A stretch of DNA of 64,000 bases from Burkholderiales bacterium RIFCSPLOWO2_12_FULL_61_40 (lineage in GTDB: Bacteria; Pseudomonadota; Gammaproteobacteria; Burkholderiales; Burkholderiaceae_C), in assembly GCA_001770935.1 (NCBI GenBank), contig MESI01000018.1, positions 38,086-102,085 of the forward strand, given 5' to 3'. Each line of letters begins with the position of its first letter. Position 1 is the first letter of the stretch. Positions 7,096 to 16,309 of the stretch are shown in pieces. The notes below the pieces were generated by a model, which was not told the DNA's origin, made no database searches, and was given only the letters and a program-made list of their open reading frames with translations. Position numbers and translations under genes: made by a program.

Positions 7096-8571
7096 TTATT
7101 TATCAGGGTTTTCCATACGTCCATACAAGGTCGCGCGGGAAATCCCGAGCAAACGCGCCGTGGCCAGTTTGTTACCGCCCGTGGCCTTCATGGCTGCTGC
7201 AATGGCGCGCTGCTCCAACTCGGCAATTTGCTCGGACAGAGGACGCAGCAAATCCGTGCCCCCTGCATCGCGGGCCTGCTGCAGTGCCGGTGCAATTTCT
7301 TCCAGCCCAGAGCCACGCAGAATTTTTTCCAACTGGGGCGCATCCAATGTGGACGCGTCGCTGGACAAGGCGGTTTGCTCCAGCACATTGCGCAGCTCCC
7401 GAATGTTGCCGCGCCAGCGCTGCCCCGCCAGCAAGGCCAGGGCATCGGGCTGCACCTCCGGCGGCGCGGTGCCACCACGCAGTGCAATGTCTTCGCCCAA
7501 CATCTCCACCAGTGCCGGAATATCCGCACGCCGCTCCCGCAAGGGTGGCACCCGAATCGGCAGCACGTTCAGGCGGTAAAACAAGTCCTCCCGGAACTTG
7601 CCCTCACGCACCAGCGCCACCAAGTCGCGAGAGGTGGCCGCAACCACCCGCGCGTCAAACGGCACCAGCCGGTTGGACCCCAGCGGCTCGATCTCGCCCT
7701 CTTGCAGCGCACGCAGCAGCTTGGCCTGCAGGCCCGCAGGCATGTCGCCTATCTCGTCCAGAAACAAGGTGCCGCCGTCGGCCAGCTTGAACTTGCCCTC
7801 GCGCCCCTTGCGGTCGGCGCCGGTATAGGCACCGGGGGCCACGCCGAAGAACTCGGCCTCCAGCAGCGTGTCAGGCACGGCGGCGATGTTCACGCCCACA
7901 AACGGCCCTTGCGCGCGCTGGGATGCCGCATGAATGGCGTGCGCCAGCAGCTCCTTGCCGGTGCCGGTCTCGCCCAGCAACAGCACCGGGCTGCTGGACT
8001 GCGCGGCGCGGCGCGCCTGGCGTTTCACCTCCACCGCAGCCGGGCTGGCACCCACAAAGCTGGCAAACGTGTGTTTGGACTGGCGCGCCACGCCTTTGGC
8101 GCCATTGCGCTGCACCGCCAGTTCACGCCGTGCTTCGTCCAAGTCGCGCTGCAACAGGGAAAACTTGGCTATCAGGGGCTGCAGATTGGCCTCGGGCTGG
8201 TCAAACAGCACGATGCCCAAGGCCCCGATCACTGCGCCCACCGGGTCGCGCAAGGGAATCCGACTCACCACAAAAGTCCCAGCACGGTTGGTCAGCAGGT
8301 CAATCAGGATGGGCTTGCCCGTCTCCAGCACCTTGTGCATCTGCGTGTTTTGCACCACGGCCGACACCGGGTGGCCCACAAAGTCTTCTTCGCGCGCAAA
8401 GCCCAAGGCAGGCAGGAAGCGTTTGTACTGGTCGTTGATCCACACCACGCGGGCCTGCCGGTCCACCAGCATCATGCCTTCGCTGGCGCTGGCAAACAGC
8501 GCGAACATGGAGCGCGCCGCCAGCTCCAGAATGCTCTGGGCGTCGCGGGGTAAAGCGTCGGTCGGATTCAT
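7096..8571 (-). CDS. Sigma-54 dependent activator with PAS domain and Fis-type HTH
   Basis: A 491-residue NtrC-type activator without a receiver domain. A PAS-like sensor occupies about 20-125, followed by a short coiled linker. The AAA+ domain has Walker A GETGTGKE (200-207), the sigma-54 contact loop GAYTGA (247-252, the Tyr variant of GAFTGA), Walker B LFLDEIGD (269-276) and an arginine finger region FREDLFYRLNVLP. The C terminus ends in a Fis-type helix-turn-helix (LATARLLGISRATLYGRM). The PAS domain suggests direct small-molecule or redox sensing. Its position next to livK and that gene's sigma-54 promoter makes the importer its likely target. Confidence 0.92.
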   Translation of the reverse strand: MNPTDALPRDAQSILELAARSMFALFASASEGMMLVDRQARVVWINDQYKRFLPALGFAREEDFVGHPVSAVVQNTQMHKVLETGKPILIDLLTNRAGTFVVSRIPLRDPVGAVIGALGIVLFDQPEANLQPLIAKFSLLQRDLDEARRELAVQRNGAKGVARQSKHTFASFVGASPAAVEVKRQARRAAQSSSPVLLLGETGTGKELLAHAIHAASQRAQGPFVGVNIAAVPDTLLEAEFFGVAPGAYTGADRKGREGKFKLADGGTLFLDEIGDMPAGLQAKLLRALQEGEIEPLGSNRLVPFDARVVAATSRDLVALVREGKFREDLFYRLNVLPIRVPPLRERRADIPALVEMLGEDIALRGGTAPPEVQPDALALLAGQRWRGNIRELRNVLEQTALSSDASTLDAPQLEKILRGSGLEEIAPALQQARDAGGTDLLRPLSEQIAELEQRAIAAAMKATGGNKLATARLLGISRATLYGRMENPDK

Positions 8572-8695
8572 GTGTGGATGTTACCGTGCAGCGGTCACTC
8601 GACTAATAGTCCAGACTTGCTCTCGTGCCCCACTGCAGTCAAGCGCTTGTTACGAAATGATGCCTTACGCGGTGTTTAGAAAACATCGACTAAAT

Positions 8696-8769
8696 TGCTG
8701 CAATGCAACAAATACTTCTTGCGCAGCCTGAAGATATCCCTATAATTCAAATTATGCTGCACTGCAACA
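8696..8769 (+). promoter_or_regulatory. Phasin promoter flanked by two operator-like direct repeats
   Basis: A sigma-70 promoter with -35 TTGCGC (8719-8724), a 16-base spacer and a perfect -10 TATAAT (8741-8746). It is bracketed by TGCTGCAATGCAACA (8696-8710) and TGCTGCACTGCAACA (8755-8769), identical at 14 of 15 bases. The TGC/GCA-rich halves resemble what I remember of PhaR repressor sites in PHB-forming bacteria. Binding on both sides would block the polymerase. Confidence 0.7.
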
Positions 8770-8837
8770 TGAAGCCTGCGAAAGCTTGGTTACGGCGCAG
8801 ATAGTGAATTTTTACCTCAACTCCTGGAGAATTTAAT

Positions 8838-9380
8838 ATGCTGACTGTCGAACAAGTAATGGCTTCCCACAAAGCAAACGTCGAAACCCTCTTGGGTTTG
8901 TCTTCCAAGGCTTTTGAAAGCGTTGAGAAAATCGTTGAACTGAATCTGACTGCATCCAAGGCTGCTCTGGCTGAAACTGGCGACCATGCGAAGGCCATCC
9001 TGAGCGTGAAAGACGCACAAGAACTGCTGGCATTGCAATCCGGTTTGCTCCAGCCCCTGGCTGAAAAGACCGCTGCATACAGCCGTCATCTGTATGACAT
9101 TGCAACTGGCGCCGGCGCTGAATTCAGCAAGGCATTCGAAGGCCAGGCAGCCGATGCACAAAAGAAATTTGTGGACATGGTTGACAGCGCTGCAAAGAAT
9201 GCCCCCGCAGGTTCCGAGTCTGCTGTTGCCATGATGAAAAGCGCCGTATCCTCCGCCAACAACGCACTCGAATCCGTGCAAAAAGCAGTTAAGCAAGCGA
9301 CTGAAGTTGCCGAAGCCAACTTCAATGCTGTAGCTGCCACTGCCACCAACGCCACAAAGCAAGCTGCCAAGAAGCGTTAA
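8838..9380 (+). CDS. phaP: Phasin family protein (PHB granule surface)
   Basis: A 180-residue, alanine- and lysine-rich, largely helical protein of the PhaP/phasin_2 family, which coats polyhydroxybutyrate granules and controls their number and size. The N-terminal pattern [33 protein letters not shown] and the middle segment [20 protein letters not shown] are typical; the last residues are basic (KQAAKKR). A good ribosome site (CTGGAG) precedes the ATG. It is monocistronic with its own promoter. No other PHB gene is in the window, so the repressor PhaR would act in trans. Confidence 0.9.
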   Translation: MLTVEQVMASHKANVETLLGLSSKAFESVEKIVELNLTASKAALAETGDHAKAILSVKDAQELLALQSGLLQPLAEKTAAYSRHLYDIATGAGAEFSKAFEGQAADAQKKFVDMVDSAAKNAPAGSESAVAMMKSAVSSANNALESVQKAVKQATEVAEANFNAVAATATNATKQAAKKR

Positions 9381-9465
9381 TTGAAGAATTCAGTAGGAGG
9401 AATTAAGCGGGTGTTTTGGAGGACACCCTCTAGCAAACTAGGGAAAACCCTGACATAATTCACCT

Positions 9466-9572
9466 AACTCAGAAACACATGTGTTTCTACCGGTTGTCTC
9501 CTCGGGTCCTTTCGAAACCATCAGGTTCAGGGATCCCTTCAGGGCCTCGTTGCAAAACGAGGCCTTTTTTTT
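9466..9572 (+). ncRNA. Possible small RNA between phasin and patatin genes
   Basis: A candidate -10 box CATAAT (9454-9459) follows a palindrome AGGG-aaaa-CCCT (9440-9451). The putative transcript begins with an 18-base perfect palindrome AGAAACACATGTGTTTCT (9471-9488), continues through unpaired sequence and ends at a strong intrinsic terminator. No reading frame is present. The -35 box is poor, so this could equally be the structured 3' untranslated region of the phasin mRNA. Confidence 0.35.
9543..9572 (+). terminator. Rho-independent terminator downstream of phasin
   Basis: GGCCTCGT (9543-9550) pairs perfectly with ACGAGGCC (9557-9564) across a six-base loop and is followed by eight T residues. 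It ends phasin transcription and any small RNA upstream of it. Confidence 0.92.
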
Positions 9573-9578
9573 CGCCCA

Positions 9579-10496
9579 TTAATGGGATTTAAAGGCAATA
9601 GCGGTCCGCAATTGGGGCAGCATTTGCAACATGGCTTTGCGCCCTGCCTCGATAGAACGTTTGCGTGCGCCAAAGTCTGAACTTGAAATGCCCTGCAGCG
9701 CTGGGCGCACCACCACATCCGCGTCTTTGAGCTCCAGGCTATTGATACTTTTGCCCATAATCGAGAACGTCTGCATCAAAATTTCCAGACTCCCCCCCGA
9801 CAAGTTACCGTCCGGAGGGCTCGATATATCCACTGCAATCACCAGCTCTGCCCCCATTTGACGGGCCGCGCGCACCGGCACAGGAGACACCAATCCACCA
9901 TCCACATAGTCACGTCCGGAAATCTTGACCGGCTGAAAAACCGCTGGAACAGCACTGGAAGCCCGAACCGCCGTACCTGTATCACCGCGCTGAAACAACA
10001 TGCTCTGGCCACTGTTCAAATCGGTAGCCACAATACCCAGGGGCAACAGCATGTTTTCGATCAATCGGGAATTTACTTGTCCATTGACATACTTTGCCAA
10101 AGCTTCGCCACGTAACATGCCTCGGCTGAAAATGGGCAGTGTCCAGTCGGCAATCGCTGCTTCTTCCATGGTTTCAGCGACACGCTGCAACTGCGCTCCC
10201 GTCTTGCCACTGGCGTAGATCGCAGCAACCAAACTTCCAGCAGAGGTACCCGCCACCAACGTTGGGCGAATCCCAGCCTCTTCAAGCACCTGGATCACCC
10301 CAACGTGTGCAAAACCTCGGGCTGCACCGCCACCTAAGGCAAGTCCAATGCGGGGAGGAACCTTGACCACCACGGCGACAGGTGGCGACACTGGCGTCTC
10401 GGTGGGAACTACAGCTGCAGGAACCACAGGGATTTGCGGTGGAGTCGCGGCACAGCCAACAAGCAACGCGGCACTAAGCAATGAAAATAATTTCAT
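9579..10496 (-). CDS. Patatin-like phospholipase lipoprotein
   Basis: A 305-residue patatin-family lipid hydrolase with a Ser-Asp dyad. Residues 1-15 form a lipoprotein signal with lipobox LVGC (Cys15 would be lipidated), followed by a Pro/Val-rich tether to about residue 48. Catalytic parts are the oxyanion loop GGGAARG (55-61), nucleophile motif GTSAG (83-87) and acid motif DGG (199-201). The start at 10496 has a GGA site and gives a complete signal peptide; the longer frame to 10520 does not. It probably faces the periplasm. Its tail-to-tail position beside the phasin gene may be chance. Confidence 0.88.
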   Translation of the reverse strand: MKLFSLLSAALLVGCAATPPQIPVVPAAVVPTETPVSPPVAVVVKVPPRIGLALGGGAARGFAHVGVIQVLEEAGIRPTLVAGTSAGSLVAAIYASGKTGAQLQRVAETMEEAAIADWTLPIFSRGMLRGEALAKYVNGQVNSRLIENMLLPLGIVATDLNSGQSMLFQRGDTGTAVRASSAVPAVFQPVKISGRDYVDGGLVSPVPVRAARQMGAELVIAVDISSPPDGNLSGGSLEILMQTFSIMGKSINSLELKDADVVVRPALQGISSSDFGARKRSIEAGRKAMLQMLPQLRTAIAFKSH

Positions 10497-10737
10497 GAAT
10501 TCCTGCAGAAAAGCAATCAAATAGAAAGAGGGGATTGAGGAAGAAAGACAGCAAAAATGCCTATCGCTCTCCCGGCGACAGCACTGTGCACCTGACTTGT
10601 TTTATTGGGTACGCTGGTACCTGCTGGGTCAGCTTAGTCTTCCCCAAGGCAATGCACCCACGAGGTGGCGTCAACCGAGTTGCAGGTAAAAATAGATCGG
10701 GCCCAGTTCACAAAGAACTGAGCCCGCTCATACGTAT
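10497..10737. other. Intergenic region between patatin gene and clpA
   Basis: About 240 bases with no convincing frame. It holds the promoter side of the patatin gene, a short hairpin GGTAC-gctg-GTACC (10608-10621) of unknown role, and the clpA terminator. Confidence 0.5.
10684..10725 (-). terminator. Terminator of clpA
   Basis: Reading leftward, an 11-bp stem with one mismatch (10725-10715 with 10709-10699, loop TTTGT) is followed by GATCTATTTTT. It lies 12 bases beyond the clpA stop. Confidence 0.7.
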
Positions 10738-13059
10738 TTAGCTTGCCGTCGCTTCTTCAGGTTTCGATTTACCCTCTTTTTTAGGCAGTGGCTGGATATC
10801 AAGCAACACCTCGGTCTTGCTTTCGTCCTTGTCGTCCAAATCGACTGTCAGCCGCCCTCCTTCGGTCAAACGGCCAAAAAGCAACTCATCCGCCAAGGCA
10901 CGGCGAATCGTGTCCTGGATAAGTCTCTGCATGGGGCGTGCGCCCATCAGGGGGTCAAAGCCCTTCTTTGCCAGGTGCTTACGCAACTTGTCGGTGAAAG
11001 TGACATCCACTTTTTTCTCGGCCAACTGGGTTTCCAGCTGTAACAGGAACTTGTCCACCACCCGCAAAATAACGTTTTCGTCCAAAGCCTTGAAACTCAC
11101 CATCGCATCCAGGCGATTGCGGAACTCTGGTGTAAACAAGCGTTTGATGTCGGCCATTTCATCACCCGACTCGCGCGGATTGGTGAAACCAATGGTTGCC
11201 TTGTTCATGGTCTCGGCACCGGCATTGGTCGTCATGACGATGATGACGTTGCGGAAATCGGCCTTGCGCCCATTGTTATCGGTCAGCGTTCCATGGTCCA
11301 TCACTTGCAGCAAGACATTGAAAATCGCCGGATGCGCTTTTTCAATCTCATCGAGCAGCAACACGCAATGCGGTTTCTTGGTGATGGCTTCGGTCAGCAG
11401 CCCCCCTTGGTCAAACCCCACATAACCGGGAGGTGCACCAATCAAACGGCTTACGGCATGCTGCTCCATGTATTCGCTCATGTCAAAACGAATCAGGTCA
11501 ATACCCATGATGTAGGCCAATTGCTTGGCAGCCTCTGTCTTGCCAACACCGGTAGGGCCACTGAACAAAAAGGAACCAATGGGTTTGTCACCCTTACCCA
11601 AACCAGAGCGAGCCATCTTGACCGCAGAGGCCAGCACGTCCAGCGCCTTGTCCTGCCCAAACACCACGCTCTTCAGGTCACGCTCCAGGGTTTTGAGCTT
11701 GCTACGGTCATCATTGGACACGTTAGCTGGTGGAATACGGGCAATTTTGGCCACAATCTCCTCCACCTCGGCCTTGTTGATGGTTTTTTTGCGCTTGCTT
11801 GGCGACAAGATCCGTTGGGCCGCGCCCGCCTCGTCAATCACATCAATCGCCTTGTCCGGCAAGTGGCGGTCATTGATGTATTTGGCACTGAGTTCAGCCG
11901 CCGCTTGCAAGGCGGCTACGGCGTACTTCACGTTATGGTGCTCTTCGTACCGGGACTTCAATCCTTTGAGAATTTCCACCGTCTGATCGATCGTAGGCTC
12001 CACCACGTCCACCTTTTGGAATCGGCGGGACAAGGCGGCATCTTTCTCAAAAATGCCACGGTATTCAGAAAAGGTGGTTGCCCCAATGCACTTCAGTTGA
12101 CCGGAACTCAGGCTTGGCTTCAACAAGTTTGATGCGTCCAAAGTACCTCCCGAGGCGGCACCCGCACCAATCAAGGTGTGAATTTCGTCGATAAAAAGCA
12201 CTGCATTGGGCTTGTCCTTGAGGGATTTGAGAACAGCTTTCAGTCGCTGCTCAAAATCACCACGGTATTTGGTTCCTGCCAGTAAAGCCCCCATATCCAG
12301 CGAATACACGATGGATTCGGCCAAAATTTCTGGCACGTCGCCTTGCGAAATTCTCCACGCCAATCCTTCGGCGATGGCGGTCTTGCCCACCCCCGCTTCT
12401 CCGACCAACAATGGATTGTTCTTGCGCCGACGGCACAGAATTTGAATGACGCGCTCGACCTCGTATTCACGCCCGATCAAGGGATCAATTTTTCCGTCTT
12501 TTGCAAGCTGATTCAGATTTTGTGTGTACTGCTCCAGAGGCGAGGATTTTTCATTCTTTTCATTGCCACCCTCTTCACTTTCTGCGGGGTTTTCACTGTT
12601 TTTGGTCGACTCCGGGGGGTCACTTTTCTTGATGCCGTGGGCAATGAAATTCACGACGTCCAAACGTGTCACCCCTTGCTGGTGCAAATAGTAGACCGCG
12701 TGCGAATCTTTTTCCCCAAAGATTGCCACCAGCACATTGGCACCGGTCACCTCCTTTTTTCCACTGCCTGTGGATTGCACATGCATGATGGCCCGCTGAA
12801 TCACGCGCTGAAACCCTAAAGTCGGCTGGGTGTCCACGTCATCACCACCAGCGACTTGCGGAGTGTTGTCCTTGATGAAATTCGATAACGACTTGCGTAA
12901 ATCATCGATATTGGCGGAGCATGCCCGCAGCACCTCCGCGGCACTGGGGTTGTCCAGCAGCGCGAGGAGCAAGTGCTCCACCGTAATAAATTCGTGGCGC
13001 TGCTGCCGCGCTTCCACAAATGCCATATGCAGGCTAACTTCCAATTCTTGGGCAATCAT
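10738..13059 (-). CDS. clpA: ATP-dependent Clp protease ATP-binding subunit ClpA
   Basis: ClpA is the hexameric AAA+ unfoldase that feeds substrates to the ClpP peptidase; ClpS directs it to N-degron proteins. The 773-residue protein has the Clp N-domain repeats (about 1-145), an acidic/polar linker, a first AAA+ domain with Walker [14 protein letters not shown] near 220 and a second with [12 protein letters not shown] near 500, followed by the ClpA-type [15 protein letters not shown] segment. Length and lack of a middle coiled-coil domain separate it from ClpB. The last 20 residues are lysine/glutamate-rich. It follows clpS by 79 bases on the same strand, the usual arrangement. Confidence 0.96.
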   Translation of the reverse strand: MIAQELEVSLHMAFVEARQQRHEFITVEHLLLALLDNPSAAEVLRACSANIDDLRKSLSNFIKDNTPQVAGGDDVDTQPTLGFQRVIQRAIMHVQSTGSGKKEVTGANVLVAIFGEKDSHAVYYLHQQGVTRLDVVNFIAHGIKKSDPPESTKNSENPAESEEGGNEKNEKSSPLEQYTQNLNQLAKDGKIDPLIGREYEVERVIQILCRRRKNNPLLVGEAGVGKTAIAEGLAWRISQGDVPEILAESIVYSLDMGALLAGTKYRGDFEQRLKAVLKSLKDKPNAVLFIDEIHTLIGAGAASGGTLDASNLLKPSLSSGQLKCIGATTFSEYRGIFEKDAALSRRFQKVDVVEPTIDQTVEILKGLKSRYEEHHNVKYAVAALQAAAELSAKYINDRHLPDKAIDVIDEAGAAQRILSPSKRKKTINKAEVEEIVAKIARIPPANVSNDDRSKLKTLERDLKSVVFGQDKALDVLASAVKMARSGLGKGDKPIGSFLFSGPTGVGKTEAAKQLAYIMGIDLIRFDMSEYMEQHAVSRLIGAPPGYVGFDQGGLLTEAITKKPHCVLLLDEIEKAHPAIFNVLLQVMDHGTLTDNNGRKADFRNVIIVMTTNAGAETMNKATIGFTNPRESGDEMADIKRLFTPEFRNRLDAMVSFKALDENVILRVVDKFLLQLETQLAEKKVDVTFTDKLRKHLAKKGFDPLMGARPMQRLIQDTIRRALADELLFGRLTEGGRLTVDLDDKDESKTEVLLDIQPLPKKEGKSKPEEATAS

Positions 13060-13138
13060 GTGATCTCCTTTAGCCTTGCTTTGATACTTAACTGTAATCC
13101 GATTTCGATACCACTACGCAGCAGGTGCCATCATTTCT

Positions 13139-13501
13139 CTAAATTTCAACAGGCTCGCTAATGCACTGCAATGGGTGTCCCGCTTTGTTGGCGGCCTCCA
13201 AAACCTGGTCTACTTTGGTCGCAGCCACGTCTCTGGAGTAAACGCCGCAAACACCTCTTCCGTCCAGATGGATCTTCAACATGATCCGCGTCGCTGCGTC
13301 CAAATCTTTTCCAAAATACTCTTGAATCACGACCACCACAAATTCCATAGGGGTGTAGTCGTCATTGAGCATAACGACCTGGTACATCGGCGGAGGTTTG
13401 GCTTTTTGTGTTCGCCTCTCCAGCACAACGGAGTCGCCCTCTCCCAGGTCAGGAAGAAGGGCCGGTTGTATCTTGGGAATTGCAGGGGATTTGCTTGCCA
13501 T
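13139..13501 (-). CDS. clpS: ClpS adaptor of the ClpAP protease
   Basis: A 120-residue N-end-rule adaptor. After a 38-residue variable leader come the diagnostic [21 protein letters not shown] segment (Asn and Asp residues that bind the N-terminal residue of substrates) and the [19 protein letters not shown] segment. It recognises proteins with bulky hydrophobic N termini and hands them to ClpA. clpA follows immediately. Confidence 0.95.
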   Translation of the reverse strand: MASKSPAIPKIQPALLPDLGEGDSVVLERRTQKAKPPPMYQVVMLNDDYTPMEFVVVVIQEYFGKDLDAATRIMLKIHLDGRGVCGVYSRDVAATKVDQVLEAANKAGHPLQCISEPVEI

Positions 13502-13581
13502 GATTTCATTCTATCGGGCGTGCCGATGTCACGCTGCGTCTAGCCAAAGTTAGTAGCGAAATTTACACATTCAAGTCAAGT

Positions 13582-13624
13582 CGCAAATAAAAACCGCTCT
13601 ATGCCTGTCGGCATAGAGCGGTTT
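13582..13624 (-). terminator. Terminator of icd (usable on both strands)
   Basis: A perfect 15-bp stem, 13591-13605 with 13610-13624, closed by a four-base loop. Reading leftward it is followed by TTTTATTTG, so it ends the icd transcript before the clpS promoter region. Confidence 0.9.
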
Positions 13625-13669
13625 CAATGGCGATGCGATCTGAACGGTCAGACCAATGACCGCACGTAT

Positions 13670-14923
13670 TTACATATTGTCGATCATCACTTGACCGAAG
13701 CCTGAGCAACTCACCTGGGTGGCTCCATCCATCAAACGGGCAAAATCATAGGTGACTTTCTTGCTGTTGATCGATTTTTTCATGGAGCTGATGATCAGGT
13801 CCGCGGCTTCAAACCAGCCCATGTGGCGCAGCATCATTTCGGCGGACAAGATTTCGGAACCTGGGTTCACATAGTCTTTGCCAGCGTACTTGGGTGCGGT
13901 GCCGTGGGTGGCCTCAAAGCAGGCAATGGTGTCGCTCAAGTTTGCGCCTGGGGCAATACCGATACCGCCGACCTGGGCTGCCAATGCGTCAGACACATAG
14001 TCACCATTCAGGTTCAAGGTGGCAATCACGCTGTACTCGGCGGGGCGCAACAGGATTTGTTGCAAGAACGCGTCCGCAATGCTGTCTTTGACGATGATGT
14101 CTTTGCCTGTCTTGGGGTTTTTGAATTTGCACCATGGGCCGCCGTCAATCAACTCGGCGCCAAACTCTTTTTGTGCCAATGCATAGGCCCAATCACGGAA
14201 GCCACCTTCGGTGTACTTCATGATGTTGCCTTTGTGCACGATGGTCAGGCTTGGCTTGTCATTATCGATGGTGTACTGCAATGCTTTGCGTACCAGACGC
14301 TCGGTTCCTTCACGTGACACGGGCTTGACGCCAATGCCGGAGGTGTTGGGGAAGCGAATCTTGGTGACACCCATCTCGTCTTGCAAAAACTTGATCAGCT
14401 TCTTGGCCTTGTCGGACTCGGCTTCGAACTCGATACCGGCATAAATGTCTTCCGAGTTTTCGCGGAAGATGACCATGTTCGTTTTGTGCGGCTCTTTCAC
14501 GGGGCTGGGCACCCCGTCAAAGTACTGGATGGGGCGCAGGCAGACGTACAGGTCCAGCTCTTGGCGCATGGCAACATTCAGTGAACGGATTCCGCCACCA
14601 ACGGGGGTAGTCAACGGGCCCTTGATGGACACCACGTATTCACGAAGGGCTTGCAGTGTTTCTGCGGGCAGCCATACATCGGGGCCGTAAACGTTGGTGG
14701 ACTTTTCACCGGCGTAAACTTCCATCCAGTGGATCTTCTTCTTGCCGTCGTAGGCTTTGGCCACAGCTGCGTCGACGACCTTGATCATCACAGGGGTGAT
14801 ATCCAGCCCGGTGCCATCCCCTTCAATGAAGGGGATGATCGGCTGGTCGGGCACGTTCAAGGACATGTCCGCATTGACGGTAATTTTTTGGCCTTCGGCA
14901 GGAACTTTGATGTGCTGGTACAT
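13670..14923 (-). CDS. icd: NADP-dependent isocitrate dehydrogenase
   Basis: A TCA cycle enzyme converting isocitrate to 2-oxoglutarate with NADP. The 417-residue length matches the E. coli Icd type. Substrate loop [23 protein letters not shown] contains the serine that Icd kinase/phosphatase controls in enterics, plus three of the substrate arginines. The NADP pocket is seen as [33 protein letters not shown]. Upstream, GGAGA precedes the ATG by about a dozen bases. The gene is transcribed alone, ends at a strong terminator and faces away from a DUF192 gene. Confidence 0.96.
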   Translation of the reverse strand: MYQHIKVPAEGQKITVNADMSLNVPDQPIIPFIEGDGTGLDITPVMIKVVDAAVAKAYDGKKKIHWMEVYAGEKSTNVYGPDVWLPAETLQALREYVVSIKGPLTTPVGGGIRSLNVAMRQELDLYVCLRPIQYFDGVPSPVKEPHKTNMVIFRENSEDIYAGIEFEAESDKAKKLIKFLQDEMGVTKIRFPNTSGIGVKPVSREGTERLVRKALQYTIDNDKPSLTIVHKGNIMKYTEGGFRDWAYALAQKEFGAELIDGGPWCKFKNPKTGKDIIVKDSIADAFLQQILLRPAEYSVIATLNLNGDYVSDALAAQVGGIGIAPGANLSDTIACFEATHGTAPKYAGKDYVNPGSEILSAEMMLRHMGWFEAADLIISSMKKSINSKKVTYDFARLMDGATQVSCSGFGQVMIDNM

Positions 14924-15127
14924 GAAAAAAAAGATCTCCGTGAATGGTGGGAATCGGATTTACCTGAGAAAAGCCAAATGAGGCGCTTCTAGAAGTGTGG
15001 GGAATTCTAGTCCCAAAAAATTACTTATTACTGTCAACTCGCGAGATTGAAAAGCGGCCTTTATGAAGAAATGTCCGCTAAAGTTGGCATTTTTTGACAA
15101 TAGCCATTTACGTCCACTTCAAAAGAA

Positions 15128-15580
15128 ATGAAATATTTTGCAATCGGGTTATTAGGGCTGGCAGCATTTCTGGGCGGCTCGGCGTACGCCCAGAACACAC
15201 CGCAGATGAATCTGCAGCGCATCAAAATTTCGGCAGGTATGCACCTCATTGATACCCAGGTCGCTGGAACCCCTGAACAACGTTCTATTGGTTTGATGTA
15301 CCGCAAAGAAATGCCACAACATGAGGGAATGCTTTTTATTTTTGAACAAGCCTCCATGCAGTGTTTCTGGATGAAAAACACTGCACTTCCCTTGACTGCG
15401 GCCTTTGTGGCTGACGACGGCACCATCGTGAATCTGGCCGACATGAAGCCGCAAACCACCGATTCCCACTGTTCCAAGCAACCGGTGCGTTATGTGCTGG
15501 AAATGAACCAGGGCTGGTTTGGGAAAAAAGGAATCAAAGAAGGAGCCAAGCTGGGTGGAAAGCCATTCGAAGCCAGGTAA
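15128..15580 (+). CDS. DUF192 family exported protein
   Basis: A 150-residue protein with a clear signal peptide (1-21, cleavage after GGSAYA). The rest is the DUF192 domain, recognised by GTPEQRSIGLMYRKEMPQHEGMLFIF, FWMKNTALPLTAAFVADDGTIVNLADM and PVRYVLEMNQGWFGKKGIKEG. The biochemical role of the family is not established as far as I know. The ribosome site is weak (AAAAGAA). The gene is monocistronic with a strong terminator after a dispersed repeat. Confidence 0.85.
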   Translation: MKYFAIGLLGLAAFLGGSAYAQNTPQMNLQRIKISAGMHLIDTQVAGTPEQRSIGLMYRKEMPQHEGMLFIFEQASMQCFWMKNTALPLTAAFVADDGTIVNLADMKPQTTDSHCSKQPVRYVLEMNQGWFGKKGIKEGAKLGGKPFEAR

Positions 15581-15635
15581 TGCTATATTTTCAATAGCTT
15601 CTCACGCATATGGCTAAAGGGCTACAGCCCGATTC
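15581..15635 (+). repeat. Dispersed Comamonadaceae-type repeat, copy B
   Basis: TGCTATATTTTCAATAGC stem, then TTCTCACGCATATGGCTAAA and GGGCTACAGCCC. It starts two bases after the DUF192 stop codon and lies in that gene's 3' untranslated region. Confidence 0.8.
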
Positions 15636-15640
15636 ATCAT

Positions 15641-15671
15641 AAAAAAAGCCACCCTGACGGTGGCTTTTTTT
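15641..15671. terminator. Bidirectional terminator between DUF192 gene and sodB
   Basis: GCCACC (15648-15653), loop CTGAC, GGTGGC (15659-15664), flanked by seven A residues on the left and seven T residues on the right, so it works for both convergent genes. Confidence 0.9.
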
Positions 15672-15684
15672 ACTTTTAACAAAT

Positions 15685-16266
15685 TCAGGCGAAATTGGTT
15701 TCCGCAAAGCCCCAGTTCACCAGTTTGTCGAAGAATGTTTCGACATACTTCTGGCGCAGGTTGCGGTAGTCGATGTAGTAAGCATGCTCCCAAACATCCA
15801 CGGTCAACAGCGCCTTGTCGGCGGTCGTCAGCGGCGTACCGGCGGCCCCCATGTTCACAATATCCACACTACCGTCGGCTTTTTTAACCAACCAGGTCCA
15901 ACCCGAGCCGAAGTTGCCGACAGCGGATTTCACGAATGCTTCCTTGAATGCCGTGTAGGAACCCCACTTGGCATCAATTGCTGCGGCCAGAGCACCAGAA
16001 GGCTCGCCACCGCCGCTGGGCTTCATGCCATTCCAGAAGAAAGTGTGGTTCCAGATCTGCGCAGAATTGTTGTAGATACCGCCGCTGGACTTTTTGATGA
16101 TCTCTTCCAGCGCCATGTTTTCAAACTCGGTCCCTTTTTGCAGGTTGTTGAGGTTGACCACATATGCATTGTGGTGTTTGCCATGATGGTACTCCAGGGT
16201 TTCTTTGGAGTAGGCGGGTGCCAAGGCATCAATTGCGTAAGGCAGTGCGGGCAAAGTATGTTCCAT
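15685..16266 (-). CDS. sodB: Superoxide dismutase, Fe type
   Basis: A cytoplasmic enzyme dismutating superoxide. The 193-residue protein has the metal ligands in [12 protein letters not shown] (first His), NHTFFWNGM (second His) and the signature [11 protein letters not shown] (Asp and third His). GGGEPSG and FGSGWTWLV fit iron rather than manganese enzymes. The start [10 protein letters not shown] at 16266 has GAGGA five bases upstream; a longer frame to 16332 would overlap xseA and is rejected. It lies 43 bases downstream of xseA. Confidence 0.95.
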   Translation of the reverse strand: MEHTLPALPYAIDALAPAYSKETLEYHHGKHHNAYVVNLNNLQKGTEFENMALEEIIKKSSGGIYNNSAQIWNHTFFWNGMKPSGGGEPSGALAAAIDAKWGSYTAFKEAFVKSAVGNFGSGWTWLVKKADGSVDIVNMGAAGTPLTTADKALLTVDVWEHAYYIDYRNLRQKYVETFFDKLVNWGFAETNFA

Positions 16267-16309
16267 GGAGTCCTCAAGTTTGGGTTGCAATAAATCCCGA
16301 TTGTAGAAA

